Shown: piece by piece, positions 22,470 through 33,507 of the stretch
Numbering within the stretch: position 1 is the first letter of the stretch
Layout of the letters: each line of letters begins with the position of its first letter
Source: Alisma plantago-aquatica
Lineage: Eukaryota > Streptophyta > Magnoliopsida > Alismatales > Alismataceae
Assembly: GCA_963693085.1 (NCBI GenBank)
Contig: OY856409.1
Span: 660,654,591 to 660,718,590, forward strand
Length of the DNA: 64,000 nt
Direction of reading: 5' to 3'
Made by a program: the position numbers and the translations under genes
Notes under the pieces: model-generated
What the model was told of the DNA's origin: nothing
The model's database searches: none
What the model saw: the letters and a program-made list of their open reading frames with translations, nothing else

Positions 22470-25400
22470 TCAGATCCCTCACTTTGTGCCTTCGGCTGTT
22501 CCAACATCCTGCAAACTTATCTCTGACCTTCTCATGAACGCTTCATCTTCATAGTATCTTTTTACTCTGTGTCCGTTCACTGAAAAACCTTTGTCGGATT
22601 GTCTTTGTCATACAGCTCCATCATCCCTGATGGATATATCTTGGCTACGGTGAAAGGTCCAGACCACCTCATCTGTAGCTTACCTGGAAAAGACGGATAG
22701 AGGATTTAAATAACAAAACTCTTTCACCTTCACTCACATCGTTCTTCTTCAGGTGGGCATCATGCCACACCTTGGTCCTCTTCTTGTAAATCCTTGCATT
22801 CTTGTATGCATGTATTCTCAGCTCTTCGAGTTCCTATAGCTGTAGATATCTCTTTTCTCCTGCCTTCTCCAGATCCATATTCAGGAACGTGATTGCCCAA
22901 AGAGCCTTGTGTTCAAGCTCTAAGGGTAGATGACAGGATTTCCCATAAATCAATCTGTAAGGGGTGGTACCAATGGGTGTCTTATATGCAGTTCTGTAGG
23001 CCCAAAGAGCGTCATCGAGCTTCGTTGACCGGTCTTTTCACGTGCGACTGACAATTTTTTCCAAAATCTACTTAATCTGTCTATTCGAAACCTCTACCTG
23101 CCCAAAGGTTTGAGGGTGATAGGGTGTAGCGACCTTGTGCTTGACCCCATACTTCTGCAGAAGTGCTTCAAACTGGTTCTCCCTAAAATGTGATCCGCCA
23201 TCGCTTTTCACAGTACGAGGTACTCCAAAGCAAGGGAAGATAGTTTTCTCAAACAACTTGATCACAGATTTGGAGTTGCAAGTTTGGGTGGCAACAGCTT
23301 CCATCCATTTAGACACGTTGTCCACCGCGAATAAAATGTATTGATACCCTTTTGATGGGGGGAAAAGGACCCATGTAGTCTATTCCCCAGACGTCAAAAA
23401 TCTCAACTTCGACCCAGTTGGCCATAGGCATCTCGTTCCTTCTTCCAATGTTTCATGTTGATTGGCATTCTTTACAAATGTTTACATAATTTGCAGCATC
23501 CTTGAACAACGAAGGCCAGTAAAACCCTGATTGAAGCACTTTAGCAGCAATCCTTTCACTCCCCAGATGTCCTCCATATGGTGAGGCATGGCATTCTTTC
23601 ATAATGTTAGGCACTTCTTCCTCAGGAATACACCTTCTATATAGGTTATCTGTACATCTTCTAAAGAGAAGGGGATCATCTCAATAGTAATTCTTTACAT
23701 CTGAAAAGAGTTTCTTCTTTTGATTGTATGTTACTTCCGGAGGTAACTCCCCACAAGCAAGGTAATTACAAATATCTGCAAACCATGGCAAACTCTCATC
23801 TCTGGCTTCTACCATTAGCAAGGCCTCATCTTCATAGTTATCATTGATAGGTGGCTCCTTCTTGTCTTCGACTATAAACCTTGATAAGTGGTCGGCGACT
23901 ACGTTTTCCGCACCTTTCTTATCAATGATCTCGTGATCGAACTCTTGGAGTAGTAAAGCCCACCTTAACAGCTTGAGCTTAGTATCCTTTTTCTGCATAT
24001 GATATCGTATCGCCCCATGGTCGGTGTATACCCTAACCTTTGTTCCAATCAGATAAGATCTGAACTTGTCAAAGGTGAAAACAATCGCAAGCATTTCCTT
24101 CTCTGTTGTCGTGTAATTTACCTGCGCTTCGTCTAGAGTACGACTGGCATAGAAAATGGCATGGTGTCTTTTGTCCTTCTTCTGTCCCAGGACTGCTCCT
24201 ACGACATAGTCATTGGCATCGCACATTAGTTCGAAAAGCAGCTCCCAATTCGGAGCTTGAAGGATAGGTGGGGAGATAAGTGCATCTTTCAAGGCCTGAA
24301 AAGCATTTAGACAATCGTTAGAGAAATCGAATTCAGCATCCTTAACCAAAAGATTTGACAATGGTTTTGAGATCTTCGAGAAGTCTTTTATGAATCTTCG
24401 ATAATAACCAACATGCCCAAGAAAACTTCACACTCCAATTACAGACTTAAGCAGAGGTAGTCTAGATATAGCTTCAACCTTGCTCACATCTACCTCGATG
24501 CCTCTCCTCGAGACTTTATGGCCTAGCACTATGCCCTCTCGTACCATGAAGTGGCACTTCTCCCAGTTTAAGACCAAATTCTTTTCTTCGTAGTGTTGCA
24601 AGACCAAAGATAGGTTTTTCAGACAAGCATCAAAGTCTTTCCCATAGACAGAGAAATCATCCATGAAAACTTCCACGATGTCTTCTAGAAAATCCGAGAA
24701 CATCGAGATCATGCAATGCTGGAAAGTTGTCGGAGCATTGCACAATCCAAATGGCATTCTTCGGAAGGCATAAGTACCATAGAGACAAGTGAAAGTAGTT
24801 TTCTCCTGGTCGTCCGGTAAGATGGGGACTTGATAAAATCTAGAATAACCATCTAAAAAGTAGAAATAATCATGATGCGCTAATCTCTCTAGAACTTGGT
24901 CGATGAAAGGAAGCGGATAATGATCTTTCTTCATGGCTTGATTCAGCTTCCGATAATCGATGCACATTCTCCATCCTGTGACAGTCTGGACCGCTACTTC
25001 ATTGCCTTTGTCACCTTTCACAACTGTCATGCCTCCTTTCTTTGGCACCACATGGATGGGACTCACCCAGTTGTTGTCGCTGATTGGGTAGATAATTCAT
25101 GCATCCCTCAGTTTGATCACTTCTTTCTTCACAACCTCTTTTAGCATCTGGTTCAACTTTCTCTGGGGTTGGTCCAGGGGTTTAGCTGATTCTTCCAAGT
25201 TTATGCGGTGCATGCATAATGCAAGGCTAAGTCCCTTGATATCTTCTACCGAATATCCTATAGCCTGCTTATGGAGCCTCAACTCCTCGAGAAGCCATTC
25301 CAATTGTTCCTTTGTCAGACAGACATTAACTAGGACTGGATTTCTCCCTTCTTGATCTAGAAATTCATACTTTAAACCTTCAGGTAGTTGTTTCAGCTCT

Positions 25401-26593
25401 GGCTTAGTCTTAGGTTCCCTTTCTTCTTCTGGTGTCTCTTCTAGAGAACAAAACTTAACTGTCTCTATTACCTCCTCCTCATCGCTTAGATCTTCATCAA
25501 ATCGATTTAGATAGTCGAGGATCTCGACAACCTCAGGATCTTCGAAGTCAGAGTCTTGATTGCTCAACGCCCTCACAAGAGGGTCTACCATCGCGATATC
25601 TTCTTCTACTTCTTCACAAAACTGGTTGTAGCTATCCACGAAGTAAGCAGATTCTAGCAGGGATGGTCCTTTCATAGCGTCTTTTACCTTGAAATCTAAG
25701 TGATCTTTTCCGACCCTTAGAGTGATGATTCCTTTAGCAACATCAATCAACGCTCTTCCTGTAGCCAAGAAGGGGCGCCCAATGATGATAGGACAGTTAG
25801 GGTCCTCCACAGTGTCAATGACCACAATGTCACAAGGAATGAAGAATCTTCCTACAAGAATCGGAACATCCTCAACCACTCCCACGGGTCTTTTGATGGT
25901 ATGGTCTGCCAATTCAATCCTCATGTTGGTCCTGACCATATCAGTCAAACCTAATCATTGTGTGAGGCTCAAGGGAATAAGGTTGATGCAAGCCCCTAAA
26001 TCAGCAAGACCTTTCCGCTCGAAGTTATCTCCAACAGCAAAAGGAATAGTGAAGTCCCCTAGATCCTTCTTCTTTGTAGGTAAATCTGCCTTCACGAATG
26101 CAGAAGACATACAGGCAAGGTGCACTATCTCAATCCTTTCTCCTCTCTTCTTCTTGGTGATCAAATCCTTGAAAAACTTGGCGTAGGTCGGCATTTCCTC
26201 CAAAGCATCTAGAAATAGCACTTCGAGGTGAAGCTTTTTCACTGACTCCATAAACCTTTCGCAATGCCTTTTAAGATGTTCCTTTATGAGTTTGTAAGGG
26301 AAAGGCAATCTTGGAGAGTAAGAACTTCTTTTACTGAATAGGTCCTCCATAGATCTTGTTTCTGTCTCTCTGACATGAGCTTGTTGGTTCTCTTCCTCTG
26401 CTGGATTCTCTGCCGCAATCCTTGGTTCAGGTTCCTCGGGTCTGGCCGCATCAGGGCATTCTACTATCCTCCCTGATCTGAGTACTGCCATTTTAGCAGA
26501 TTCAGTGTTGGAGGGTATCTTACCCGAAGGATTCTTTATTAACCCGGCCATTTGAGCCCGTTGCTGGTCTATCTGGCGTTGGTGTGTTTGCAT
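22470..26593 (-). pseudogene. Element A pol: protease, RT, RNase H, integrase
   Basis: The minus-strand domains come in order. The protease has DLGACINLIPLSL (about 25965-26002), followed by GRPFLATGRALIDV. RT has YPLPFIDQVLERLA, RRMPFGLCNAPTTFQ and VFMDDFSVYG near 24645-24670, with the catalytic Asp pair. RNase H has [28 protein letters not shown] and [10 protein letters not shown]. The integrase has an HHCC-like region (CHASPYGGH, CKECQS), [21 protein letters not shown] and [13 protein letters not shown], so D, D and E are recognisable. The C-terminus reaches about 22470 (YYEDEAFMRRSE-type text). The order RT-RNase H-integrase is Ty3/gypsy. Domain texts are those of Athila elements. In-frame stops interrupt it, including TGA at 23681-23683 where B reads Trp (TYYWDDSLLF). 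Not functional. Confidence 0.9.
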
Positions 26594-26608
26594 ATCCGCC
26601 AGTTGAAC

Positions 26609-28866
26609 CTACATCGTATTCAGAACCCCTGAGTTTGACAACACATTGTGTGCCAGCTGGTTTTTGATAGTATCTTGTCTTTTGACAAAGTTAAACACTT
26701 GGCCCACCAAGTCTGGTTGATTCGAGTTCTTGTCCTGACTCTGCTCCCTAGCTTGACCCTGGCCTTGGCTAGGGTTAGCTGCTTGGAGGTTTTGGTACTT
26801 CCCTTGCCCTTGAAATTTTGCCTTGTTTGATTGGAAACTGGTAGTTCTGGTGAACTGACCTTGTTCACCCCTTTTCTCGAAACCTTGCGGTGGCTTGGGT
26901 GGATTATTCAACTAATGCGAGTTTTCCACTGCATCCTTGTTGCCATAGTTAAAACTAGGGTGGTCCAGTATTTTGAAGTTGAAAAAAGAGACGTTCTCAG
27001 CTTCCTCTGCTTCGGATTCGCTTTCATTTGACTCGTCGGATCGGGCGTAAATACAGTTATCAATACAGTGTCCACCTTCTCCACAGGTGACACATTTCAT
27101 CACTTTCTCAATATGTTTCTTTCCTTTCCCTCCTGATTCTTTTAACTGTCTGACGTCAGTGGCTATATTTTGGATTTGAGTGGTGATAGCTTCAAGAGCT
27201 TTGGATTCGACCGACGGCCCTTCATTAGCGGCCTTCTTAGCATATCCTCTATCAGACATGTCGTAGTCGGTACCAGATTGTAGTTCAGCCATGTTTTCGA
27301 TGATCTTTTTGGATCTACTGGGCTTCTTCCCCAAAAAGTCGCTTCCTGCACCTACATTTAGCGATACCAGTGTTCTGAAAAGCGGTAATCGGTGTACGGG
27401 CGGACAGGGTAACGAATAGAGTATACATGGTATGCGGGAGTATAAGCGGGAGAATAATCGGTTTTGATTTTTTTTTAATTAGTTATAAATATATATAAAT
27501 TATATGTTGACTATATCCAAGTTATGTATTAGTCGTATATTAGAATTTTACAACTAAAATTTGAGTAAAATCTTCTTGTAATATGAGATTAATCATGTTC
27601 TAAAAGGGGGAAGCTAAACTTCATTTGGATTGTAACTAAGCATAGATACAAACAAAATGAACTATATCTACGTCATCAATATAAATAATATGCATCTAAA
27701 TCAATATTCAAAATGGAGCAGCAAATAATAAGAATCAATTCAAACATTAACTATAAACTTATTGAGAAAACATGGGGAAAAGACCAAATATGTGAAGAGG
27801 GGCAAGAGAATGTAATTGTAATGACCAATAGTAGGTTTAGAAAAAGTTACTGTAAAAAAATATATTATTTCTGTTGGGTTTAGAAAATCCCCGATTAGTC
27901 GGCCGATTATTCCCCCGAGCGGCCGATTAATCGGCCCTGGACTGATTATAGGTCCGATTATGCATATGTGGGGCAGTGGACCTGCAAAACCGAATATTCG
28001 GCCGATTAGACTGATTTTCTGAACACTGAGCGATACCATTTCTTCAGGGGTCAGACCATTGTAGAAGGTGGTTATTAGGAAACCTTTCTTGTAGTTGTGA
28101 TGAGGGCAGTCTCTCTGATACTCCTGATACCTTTCTCAGGCTTCATGAAGATTCTCATTTGGCTTCTGCATGAATGACGTGATCATCTGCCTGTTCCTGA
28201 CGGTTTTCTCCGTAGGGCAAAACTTGTTCACAAAAGCGTCTGCCAGCGCGTTCCACCCGTTCAGAGCTTGATGCGGTAGCTCGAGGTACCAGGATAGGGT
28301 CTTGTCCTCTAAAGAGAAAATGAAGCCCTTGCAATAAATGACTTCTTGTGGTACTCCCCGCATTTTGATGGTGTCACAGATATTCTTAAAAGCGTCAAGA
28401 TGATGGTAAGGGTTATCATTTTTTGAATTCCCTCGAAAGATCTTGTTCTGGATCATAGATATGACAAATGGTTTTAGTTCAAAGTTTGTTGCATTGAATC
28501 TTGGGATGACAACATGACATCTTGAGTTATTGGCCTTCGTGGCAGCCAACTCCCTGAGGGTCTTTTCTTCTTCGTTAGAATCTTCACTGTCGCTGTCCCC
28601 ATGGTTCTGCTCTTGATTATGTTGATTTCTTATGTGTCTGTGGCGATGACGATGTCTCTCGTGACGATGATCATCCTCGAATTGTTCTGACTCAGGTTCT
28701 TCATTATTATAGCGGTCATTGTTCCCACGCGGAGGTGATTGTTGTCCAACTCCAGCGTTTCACTCACCCTCGGAAAGAGGTGGTTCCACGCAAGGTGGCA
28801 TGACCAACGGTGCTCAACCGAGCAGAGTGCTTTTTCCTTGAGTACCTGAATAGAACGTTTAATCAA
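26609..28866 (-). pseudogene. Element A gag, split by the hAT-like MITE
   Basis: The N-terminal part is His/Arg/Glu-rich (RHERHRHRHRH-type text near 28650). The capsid-like part at 28136-28549 has RFNATNFELKPFVISM, HHLDAFKNICDTIKMRGV and WNALADAFVNKFCPTEKT. The frame is cut after GLTPEEMVSL by the MITE and resumes at 27334, with a zinc knuckle CVTCGEGGHCIDNC (CX2CX4HX4C) near 27058-27099. A Gln/Asn-rich tail (26609-26911) runs towards the protease. The protein would package the RNA in virus-like particles. The MITE and several stops inactivate it. Confidence 0.88.
27368..28028. mobile_element. hAT-like nonautonomous element (MITE), 661 bp
   Basis: The left end is CAGTGTTCTGAAAA and the right end, reversed, is CAGTGTTCAGAAAA. 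Both sides are flanked by a perfect 8-bp duplication AGCGATAC (27360-27367 and 28029-28036). Terminal CAG-type inverted repeats with 8-bp target duplications define hAT elements. There is no transposase; the interior is AT-rich with repeated CCGATTA/GGCCGATT words near the right end. It sits inside the gag frame of element A and is the innermost insertion of the nest. Confidence 0.85.
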
Positions 28867-29018
28867 GTTAGAAAACGTGTTTTAATGAAAAGGACTACTC
28901 TATACTCATTCAGGTTAGGAAACTAAAAGAAACAATGTTGTCAAGCTTATTACTAAGCTTGAGGCACGGGAGTGTAGTTAGTGGATTCAGGTTCGTTAAT
29001 AGTACCGTTTTGCTTTTT

Positions 29019-29035
29019 CCCCGACAATGGTGCCA
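29019..29035 (-). promoter_or_regulatory. Element A primer-binding site, tRNA-Asp type
   Basis: The minus strand reads TGGCACCATTGTCGGGG, six bases inside the 5' LTR. It matches the complement of the plant tRNA-Asp 3' end as I recall it (TGGCGCCGTTGCCGGGG) at 14 of 17 positions. The three differences are all C-to-T or G-to-A in CG or CHG contexts. Confidence 0.75.
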
Positions 29036-29041
29036 AAAAGT

Positions 29042-30939
29042 TGACCGACCTAAATCACATGTCCAAAAGGAATGGATTTGAAGTAGTCGGACTTTTAAAT
29101 AACCCGAGTCTTAGGCCCCCGCAACGATGACGGGGTCTGAAGTAGAAATCGGGGTCGAATCACAAGGACAACGGTGGTCGTGCTAAGAATGTGGAATCAA
29201 CACTCTACACTCTGGTAAAAGAAGGGTAAGAACAAAGTTCCCAAAGGAACGACAGGCGAAGATCGGTAAAATAAAAGAAAACTATCTCCAACCGGAGTTA
29301 CAAGAAAAATTAAGGTTTTTGGCATTTATCAGTTTTTAGGGGTTTTGCGCAACAGAACCGGAAGAGATAACGCTATTGCCTCGGTAAGGAACGAAGGAAG
29401 AAAACTTCGGCATAACAAGCGGCAGTAGGAAACATCCAGTACCCCTTCTCTCAAAGTGGGTACCTCCAACTAAGAACCACCACCTTCTCTCAAAGGTGAT
29501 GGACTTGGGTTGGAGTAGAAAGATATCTGAAGCAACTCCAACCCTGGGTACTCTCGTACTCCCTGATTGGACCAAACATTAGAGTTACAACACCTATCTC
29601 GAGGGAGTTGCAATGGGAAACACAATTTGATAGCTAGTCAAAACATGATCCAAGCGTACAAGCTAGAGTTCAGATGTTAAACGAAGTAATCATCCAAAAA
29701 AAGGGGACCAAACATAGAGCAACAATCATTAAAACTCCTCTTTTTCCACTAGCATAAGCATTGTATAAAAAGGTTTAGTTACATTGCATAAATAAAGAAA
29801 GTAAATGACTGAAAAGAGGGAATATAAGTATCGCCTCCTTGATGTAGGAGGGAGACACACAACAAAAGATCCATGAGGCACCTCTATCCCGATACCGAGC
29901 GGGAGCTCTTCCCGATACACCTGTGTCGGACGGCATCCCCTGTCGGCCAATAGGCTGTGACGGGCAAACGAATCAATCAAAGCACTCTGCCCGATACGGT
30001 CGTATCGAGATGTCACCCTCTCACACGACACACCGTGACGGGTTGTCCATATCGGGTTCAGTATCGTGTCGGGTTAGAGAGGTCTCAGGTTCTCAAGTTC
30101 CTCGTATTAGATTTAGGGGGCAAGTCGTCTCGGGCGAGAGCCCATCTAGGAACCCGGCACATCGGGTGGCCTTCGTGGTCGATATCGGCTGTTGTGGCTA
30201 CCGGGACGGATCCTAAGTAAACCACTCCCGCCCCTCTCGGGTTGGGGAAGTGCTCACCTAGTATCGCCCAGCACACCTCTGGGACGTGACACACTAGCTC
30301 CAGGTGCTTTCCAAAGTTAGCTTTTGCGAGATTCTGACCCATCCCATCAGAGTCATGTAGCTGCTATTTATAGGCGGTGGTTGGAAGAAGATGCGGACCT
30401 CTGGGCGCCACGTGCTCTTCATTGACTCCCTTTACGTGGCTTCAGGGATGGACGACACCTAGGTATCACCCGACACACCTTGGCTATCACGTGTCGGGTT
30501 GCAGTGGTATTGGGCGGTTGTGACGGACATGCATTATTCTGGTGAGTGGCTTGTGTCGCATGACATGTCCATGTCAGGATGACTGGTCATGGCGTGATAA
30601 TGGCTCTCTGTCGGTTAGTAGTGTGTCGCTCGTCAGATTCCGCGCTACGCGATACGCCAGTGTCGGGTTGTGCCATGTTGGGCCGTGACTGCGACGGGTA
30701 GAGGACGTGTCGTGCAGCTGGATAAAGGCTGATTCTTTGTAAGTGGGCTAGGACAGGACAAATTGCAGATTTTGAGTGGAAAAGCGAGGAAAACTCTGTA
30801 AAAGATGATAAAAATGAGTTAAGAGCATAGTGTGACTCATTTATTCAATAACATGACAAAATGAAGAGGAAAACAGTTTAAAAGGGCAGTTTTGACAACT
30901 AAATATGGGCCATAAATACCACAAAATTGGGTGTTATCA
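29042..30939 (-). repeat. Element A 5' LTR
   Basis: It is the same length as and homologous to 13899-15796. It begins TGACCGACCTAAATCACATG and ends GGTGTTATCA. It carries the CCCGATAC/TATCGGG-rich part at about 29885-30710. Promoter signals were not resolved. Confidence 0.93.
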
Positions 30940-32499
30940 CCTAGCATTTTTCATATTTAAGTGCTAGAATTTCCTTCAGATAAGCATCTCTTTCATCCTT
31001 ACGAGCATCAACAAGAAGCTTAAATTCAACATTTTCAGTTTTAAGAATTTCAAGCTCCTTTAGGCACTTTTGGTTATCTTTCTTGAGAGTCTCAATGTTC
31101 TTAAGATAGATATCATTCTCTACCTCAACTCCATTGTATTGGAGCTCAAGATTAAGATATTGGCCTTGCAAGTTATCAATTCTCTCATGATGAGTTTTCT
31201 AATTAAGCTCAAGAATTTCAAGTTTAGCATACAAATCATCAATAATTTTTCCGAACCGTTTTCTTTAAAATTTACATTTAGCAAAAAAAGAACGGGTAGA
31301 AACAAGCATTTCAATAATAGATTCCTTAGATAACTCATCCAAGCTTACCTCACTTACCTCACCAATTTCTTCACTAGTAGAGGCCATGAGAGTAAGATGA
31401 CACTCTCCATCTTCTTCGTATCTTGAGCTACTTGAGGATGAAGCTTCCGAAACTGCACAAGATGCATTCTTGTGTCTTTTCTCCTTCTTGTTCTTCCTCT
31501 TGTACTTGCTCTCCTTCTTGTACTCTTCCTCCTTCTTTGAGTTGCCCTTGTGGTGTGACTTTCTTGACTTGGGACATTCACTCTTGTAGTGTCCCTTTTG
31601 TCCACACTTGTAGCATCTAGGAGTAGAGGAGGATGCTTGGCTTCCTTTGAAGTGTTTGCCCTTGATTTAGTTGGCTTCATGCTCACTTGGGCCATCATCT
31701 TCACTAGAGGAGGAAGGATAAGTCTGGCAAGTTGTTGTTGAAGGATGACTGCCTCCACTTGTTCTTTGAAAGCGCTATCTTTGATCTTCTTGGCTTCTTT
31801 CTCTTCTTGCTTGGCTTCTTCTTCTTGGTTGTCAAGCCTTGGCTCATGAGCTTGGAGGTTTCCAATGAGCTCTTCGGTTGGGATGTCACCACGGCTCCTC
31901 ACTTCTTCAATGGAGGTCACCTTTGACTCTCATCTCTTTGGTAGAGTCCTCAAGATCTTGGAGTTGATTACACCTCTATCCAAAGTGTTGGCCAAAGCAG
32001 CCAGCCCATTGATGATTATATTGAGAATTGAGTACATCTCCACAATCCCTTCTTACTTGCCCATCTTGATGTTCTCTAGAAGGTTGTTAAACATGTAGAT
32101 CTTAGCCTCCTTGACTTGCTTTGTGCCCTCATAAGTGATGCACAATTTGTCCCAAATATCATAGGTGGTATCCCAAGATGAGATGTGGTTGAACACCATT
32201 GGGATAAGGGTTGCATAGAGGATGCTTATGGCTTTGGCATTGAGTTGATATTCTTTGAGTGCAGCTTCACTCCATGTTGCAACAGCTCTGATTGGCTCCT
32301 TGTATGGTGTGTCCATCACCTTCCACATGTCAACGTTCATGCCTTGAATGTAGAATTGCATGTGCCTCTTCCAATAGAGGAAGTTGATGTCGTCAAAGAC
32401 TGGAGGATGCATGGAGAAGCCTCCCTCTAGATTGAGAGAACCAAGTAGGTTGTCTCCCATCTTCTCATCTTGTGGGAGATTGTTGGAGAAGATCCTTGA
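30940..32499 (-). pseudogene. Sirevirus gag, N-terminal half
   Basis: From 32511 the minus-strand frame reads MHPPVFDDINFLYWKRHMQF, VMDTPYKEPI and YDIWDKLCITYEGTKQVKEA, the UBN2-type copia gag. A Lys/Glu-rich stretch follows, then a CCHC knuckle CYKCGQKGHYKSEC near 31570-31615 (CX2CX4HX4C). Then come a Lys/Ser-rich segment and a coiled coil (30945-31171, KNIETLKKDNQKCLKELEIL). It continues on the far side of element A at 13898. Several shifts and stops are present. The long gag with a C-terminal coiled coil is typical of Sireviruses. Confidence 0.82.
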
Positions 32500-32510
32500 C
32501 TCTGATATCA
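32500..32510 (-). promoter_or_regulatory. Sirevirus primer-binding site, initiator-Met tRNA type
   Basis: The minus strand reads TGATATCAGAG beside the LTR end AGATCCAACA. It resembles TGGTATCAGAG, the usual initiator tRNA-Met site, with one mismatch. Confidence 0.65.
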
Positions 32511-32512
32511 CT

Positions 32513-32719
32513 TGTTGGATCTAGGGCTCTAGAGGGGGGTGAATAGAGCTTCACATATTCTCACAAGATAATTAGACCCTCAAATTATATCAATTAAAAT
32601 CAATAGCTTAAGTTCAATTTGAAGTTCTAACTAACAAGCATGGCAAGGATGAGAGAAAATGGAACAAGCACTTGACAAGGTCGTTTAGAGTGGTTCCACT
32701 CTCCAAACTAGGAGAGAGT
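32513..32719 (-). repeat. Sirevirus 5' LTR, truncated to about 207 bp
   Basis: It matches 5487-5692 from TGTTGGATCTAGGG to CTAGGAGAGAGT and then stops abruptly. Some 1270 bp of the outer LTR are absent. Sequence from 32720 on is unlike the other LTR. Confidence 0.8.
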
Positions 32720-32994
32720 AAGTCCAAAATAGAGCAAAATGATTTGTGTGTTGGGTGGAAGAAAGCATGTGGCATGAATGAGATTAAAAAGATGCAATAG
32801 AGAGAGATACAAGGGTACCTTTCTGGAGTTAGAGAGGGAAAGAATGGAGGGAGGCAAAGGTGAATAGTGAAGTCAGTGGCAGTGATGGTGGGTGCTTCTG
32901 GCTTCAGAGGGTCTCTGCCATCGTCTTCTGGTATTCTAGTCTCGGCGTTGATCACTCCACAATACTTTGATGCTTCCTTGCTAAGGTTCTTCAT
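32720..32994 (-). pseudogene. Element B: possible first exon of the env-position ORF and flank
   Basis: A Met at 32994 opens MKNLSKEASKYCGVINAETR on the minus strand. At DNA level, CTCGGCGTTGATC with its surroundings lines up with CTCGACGTTGATC of element A, where MARTKQTIVQVDKQ begins. After about 45 codons the frame becomes Phe/Pro-rich and no longer resembles A. The rest of the ORF lies beyond the Sirevirus at 5030 and below, with repeat-rich DNA between. An intron, or a deletion around the Sirevirus, could explain this. Confidence 0.4.
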
Positions 32995-33068
32995 CGCGTC
33001 GACACAAGAGAGAGAGAGAGAAAGGGAATCACTGTTACTAAAACTTCCCTCTTTTATATTCAACAAGT

Positions 33069-33200
33069 TTCGTGATCGAGTCAACAGTCACGACCATGAC
33101 AATCGTCACGGCCAAGACAAGCATCGCGGGCACGACAATATGCTAATCAAACGACTGCCTGGACCATGATAGGTGTCGCGACTAAGACACCAACAAGAGT
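33069..33200 (-). repeat. Element B motif island (right part)
   Basis: This short non-coding stretch has CGTGATCGAGTC, GTCACGACCATGACA, CGTCACGGCC and GTGTCGCGACTAAGAC. The same motif family occurs in B's LTR (40630-40860) and at 5150-5400. It lies just upstream of the env-position start. Confidence 0.65.
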
Positions 33201-33507
33201 GTTTTGATTGAAACAAGGAATTTTAAGAGTAATTATTCAGGTTTTGATTTAAACAACATATTTATTCATCAAAAAGTAAATAAAGACATAGTAATAGAGA
33301 TGGATTTTGAATGACTATCTATTTTAAGGAAGTTCAAAATTGTTTAAAATAGAGAAGTTCAAATTTTGACTAACTGATATGTACACAGTTTAAACTTATT
33401 TGATAAAGCAGCAAGTGTTGCAAAACTAAGGAAAGTATTAAATCCTTGGGTTTCCTCCTAAGAAGTTCTAATTGAAAGTCGTTAGCTTGACTCTCATTTC
33501 TTGCTTC
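33201..33507 (-). other. Spacer 3' of element B pol
   Basis: AT-rich DNA. No gene or repeat is recognised. Confidence 0.5.

Larger units (their letters stand above)
13899..30939 (-). mobile_element. Athila-like Ty3/gypsy retrotransposon A, complete (17.0 kb)
   Basis: It is bounded by two 1898-bp LTRs (13899-15796 and 29042-30939), both reading TGAC...TATCA on the plus strand. The outside flanks CCCAG (13894-13898) and CCTAG (30940-30944) form a 5-bp target duplication with one mismatch. The interior, on the minus strand, holds a tRNA-Asp-like primer site, gag, protease, RT, RNase H, integrase, a motif-rich spacer, a very long third ORF with two C48-type folds, and PPTs. The first 100 aligned LTR bases show about nine differences by eye, mostly transitions, so the insertion is old. 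It sits inside the gag gene of the Sirevirus. Confidence 0.93.
5487..32719 (-). mobile_element. Sirevirus-like (SIRE/Maximus) Ty1/copia retrotransposon, interrupted by element A
   Basis: The minus-strand order is truncated 5' LTR (32513-32719), primer site, long gag with coiled coil and zinc knuckles, protease, integrase, RT, RNase H, an env-like ORF (7595-9313), repeated polypurine tracts, and 3' LTR (5487-6967). Integrase before RT shows copia. The extended gag, env-like third ORF and multiple PPTs fit the Sirevirus lineage. Without element A the copy would be about 10.2 kb. The LTR has TGTTG...CAACA ends. No target duplication can be tested because the outer 5' LTR is missing. The reading frames hold several stops, so it is not autonomous. 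Confidence 0.85.

Noticed and set aside
27740..28039. 99-codon minus-strand frame at the MITE end
   Set aside because: It crosses the MITE terminus and the target duplication, so it is a chimera of MITE and gag.
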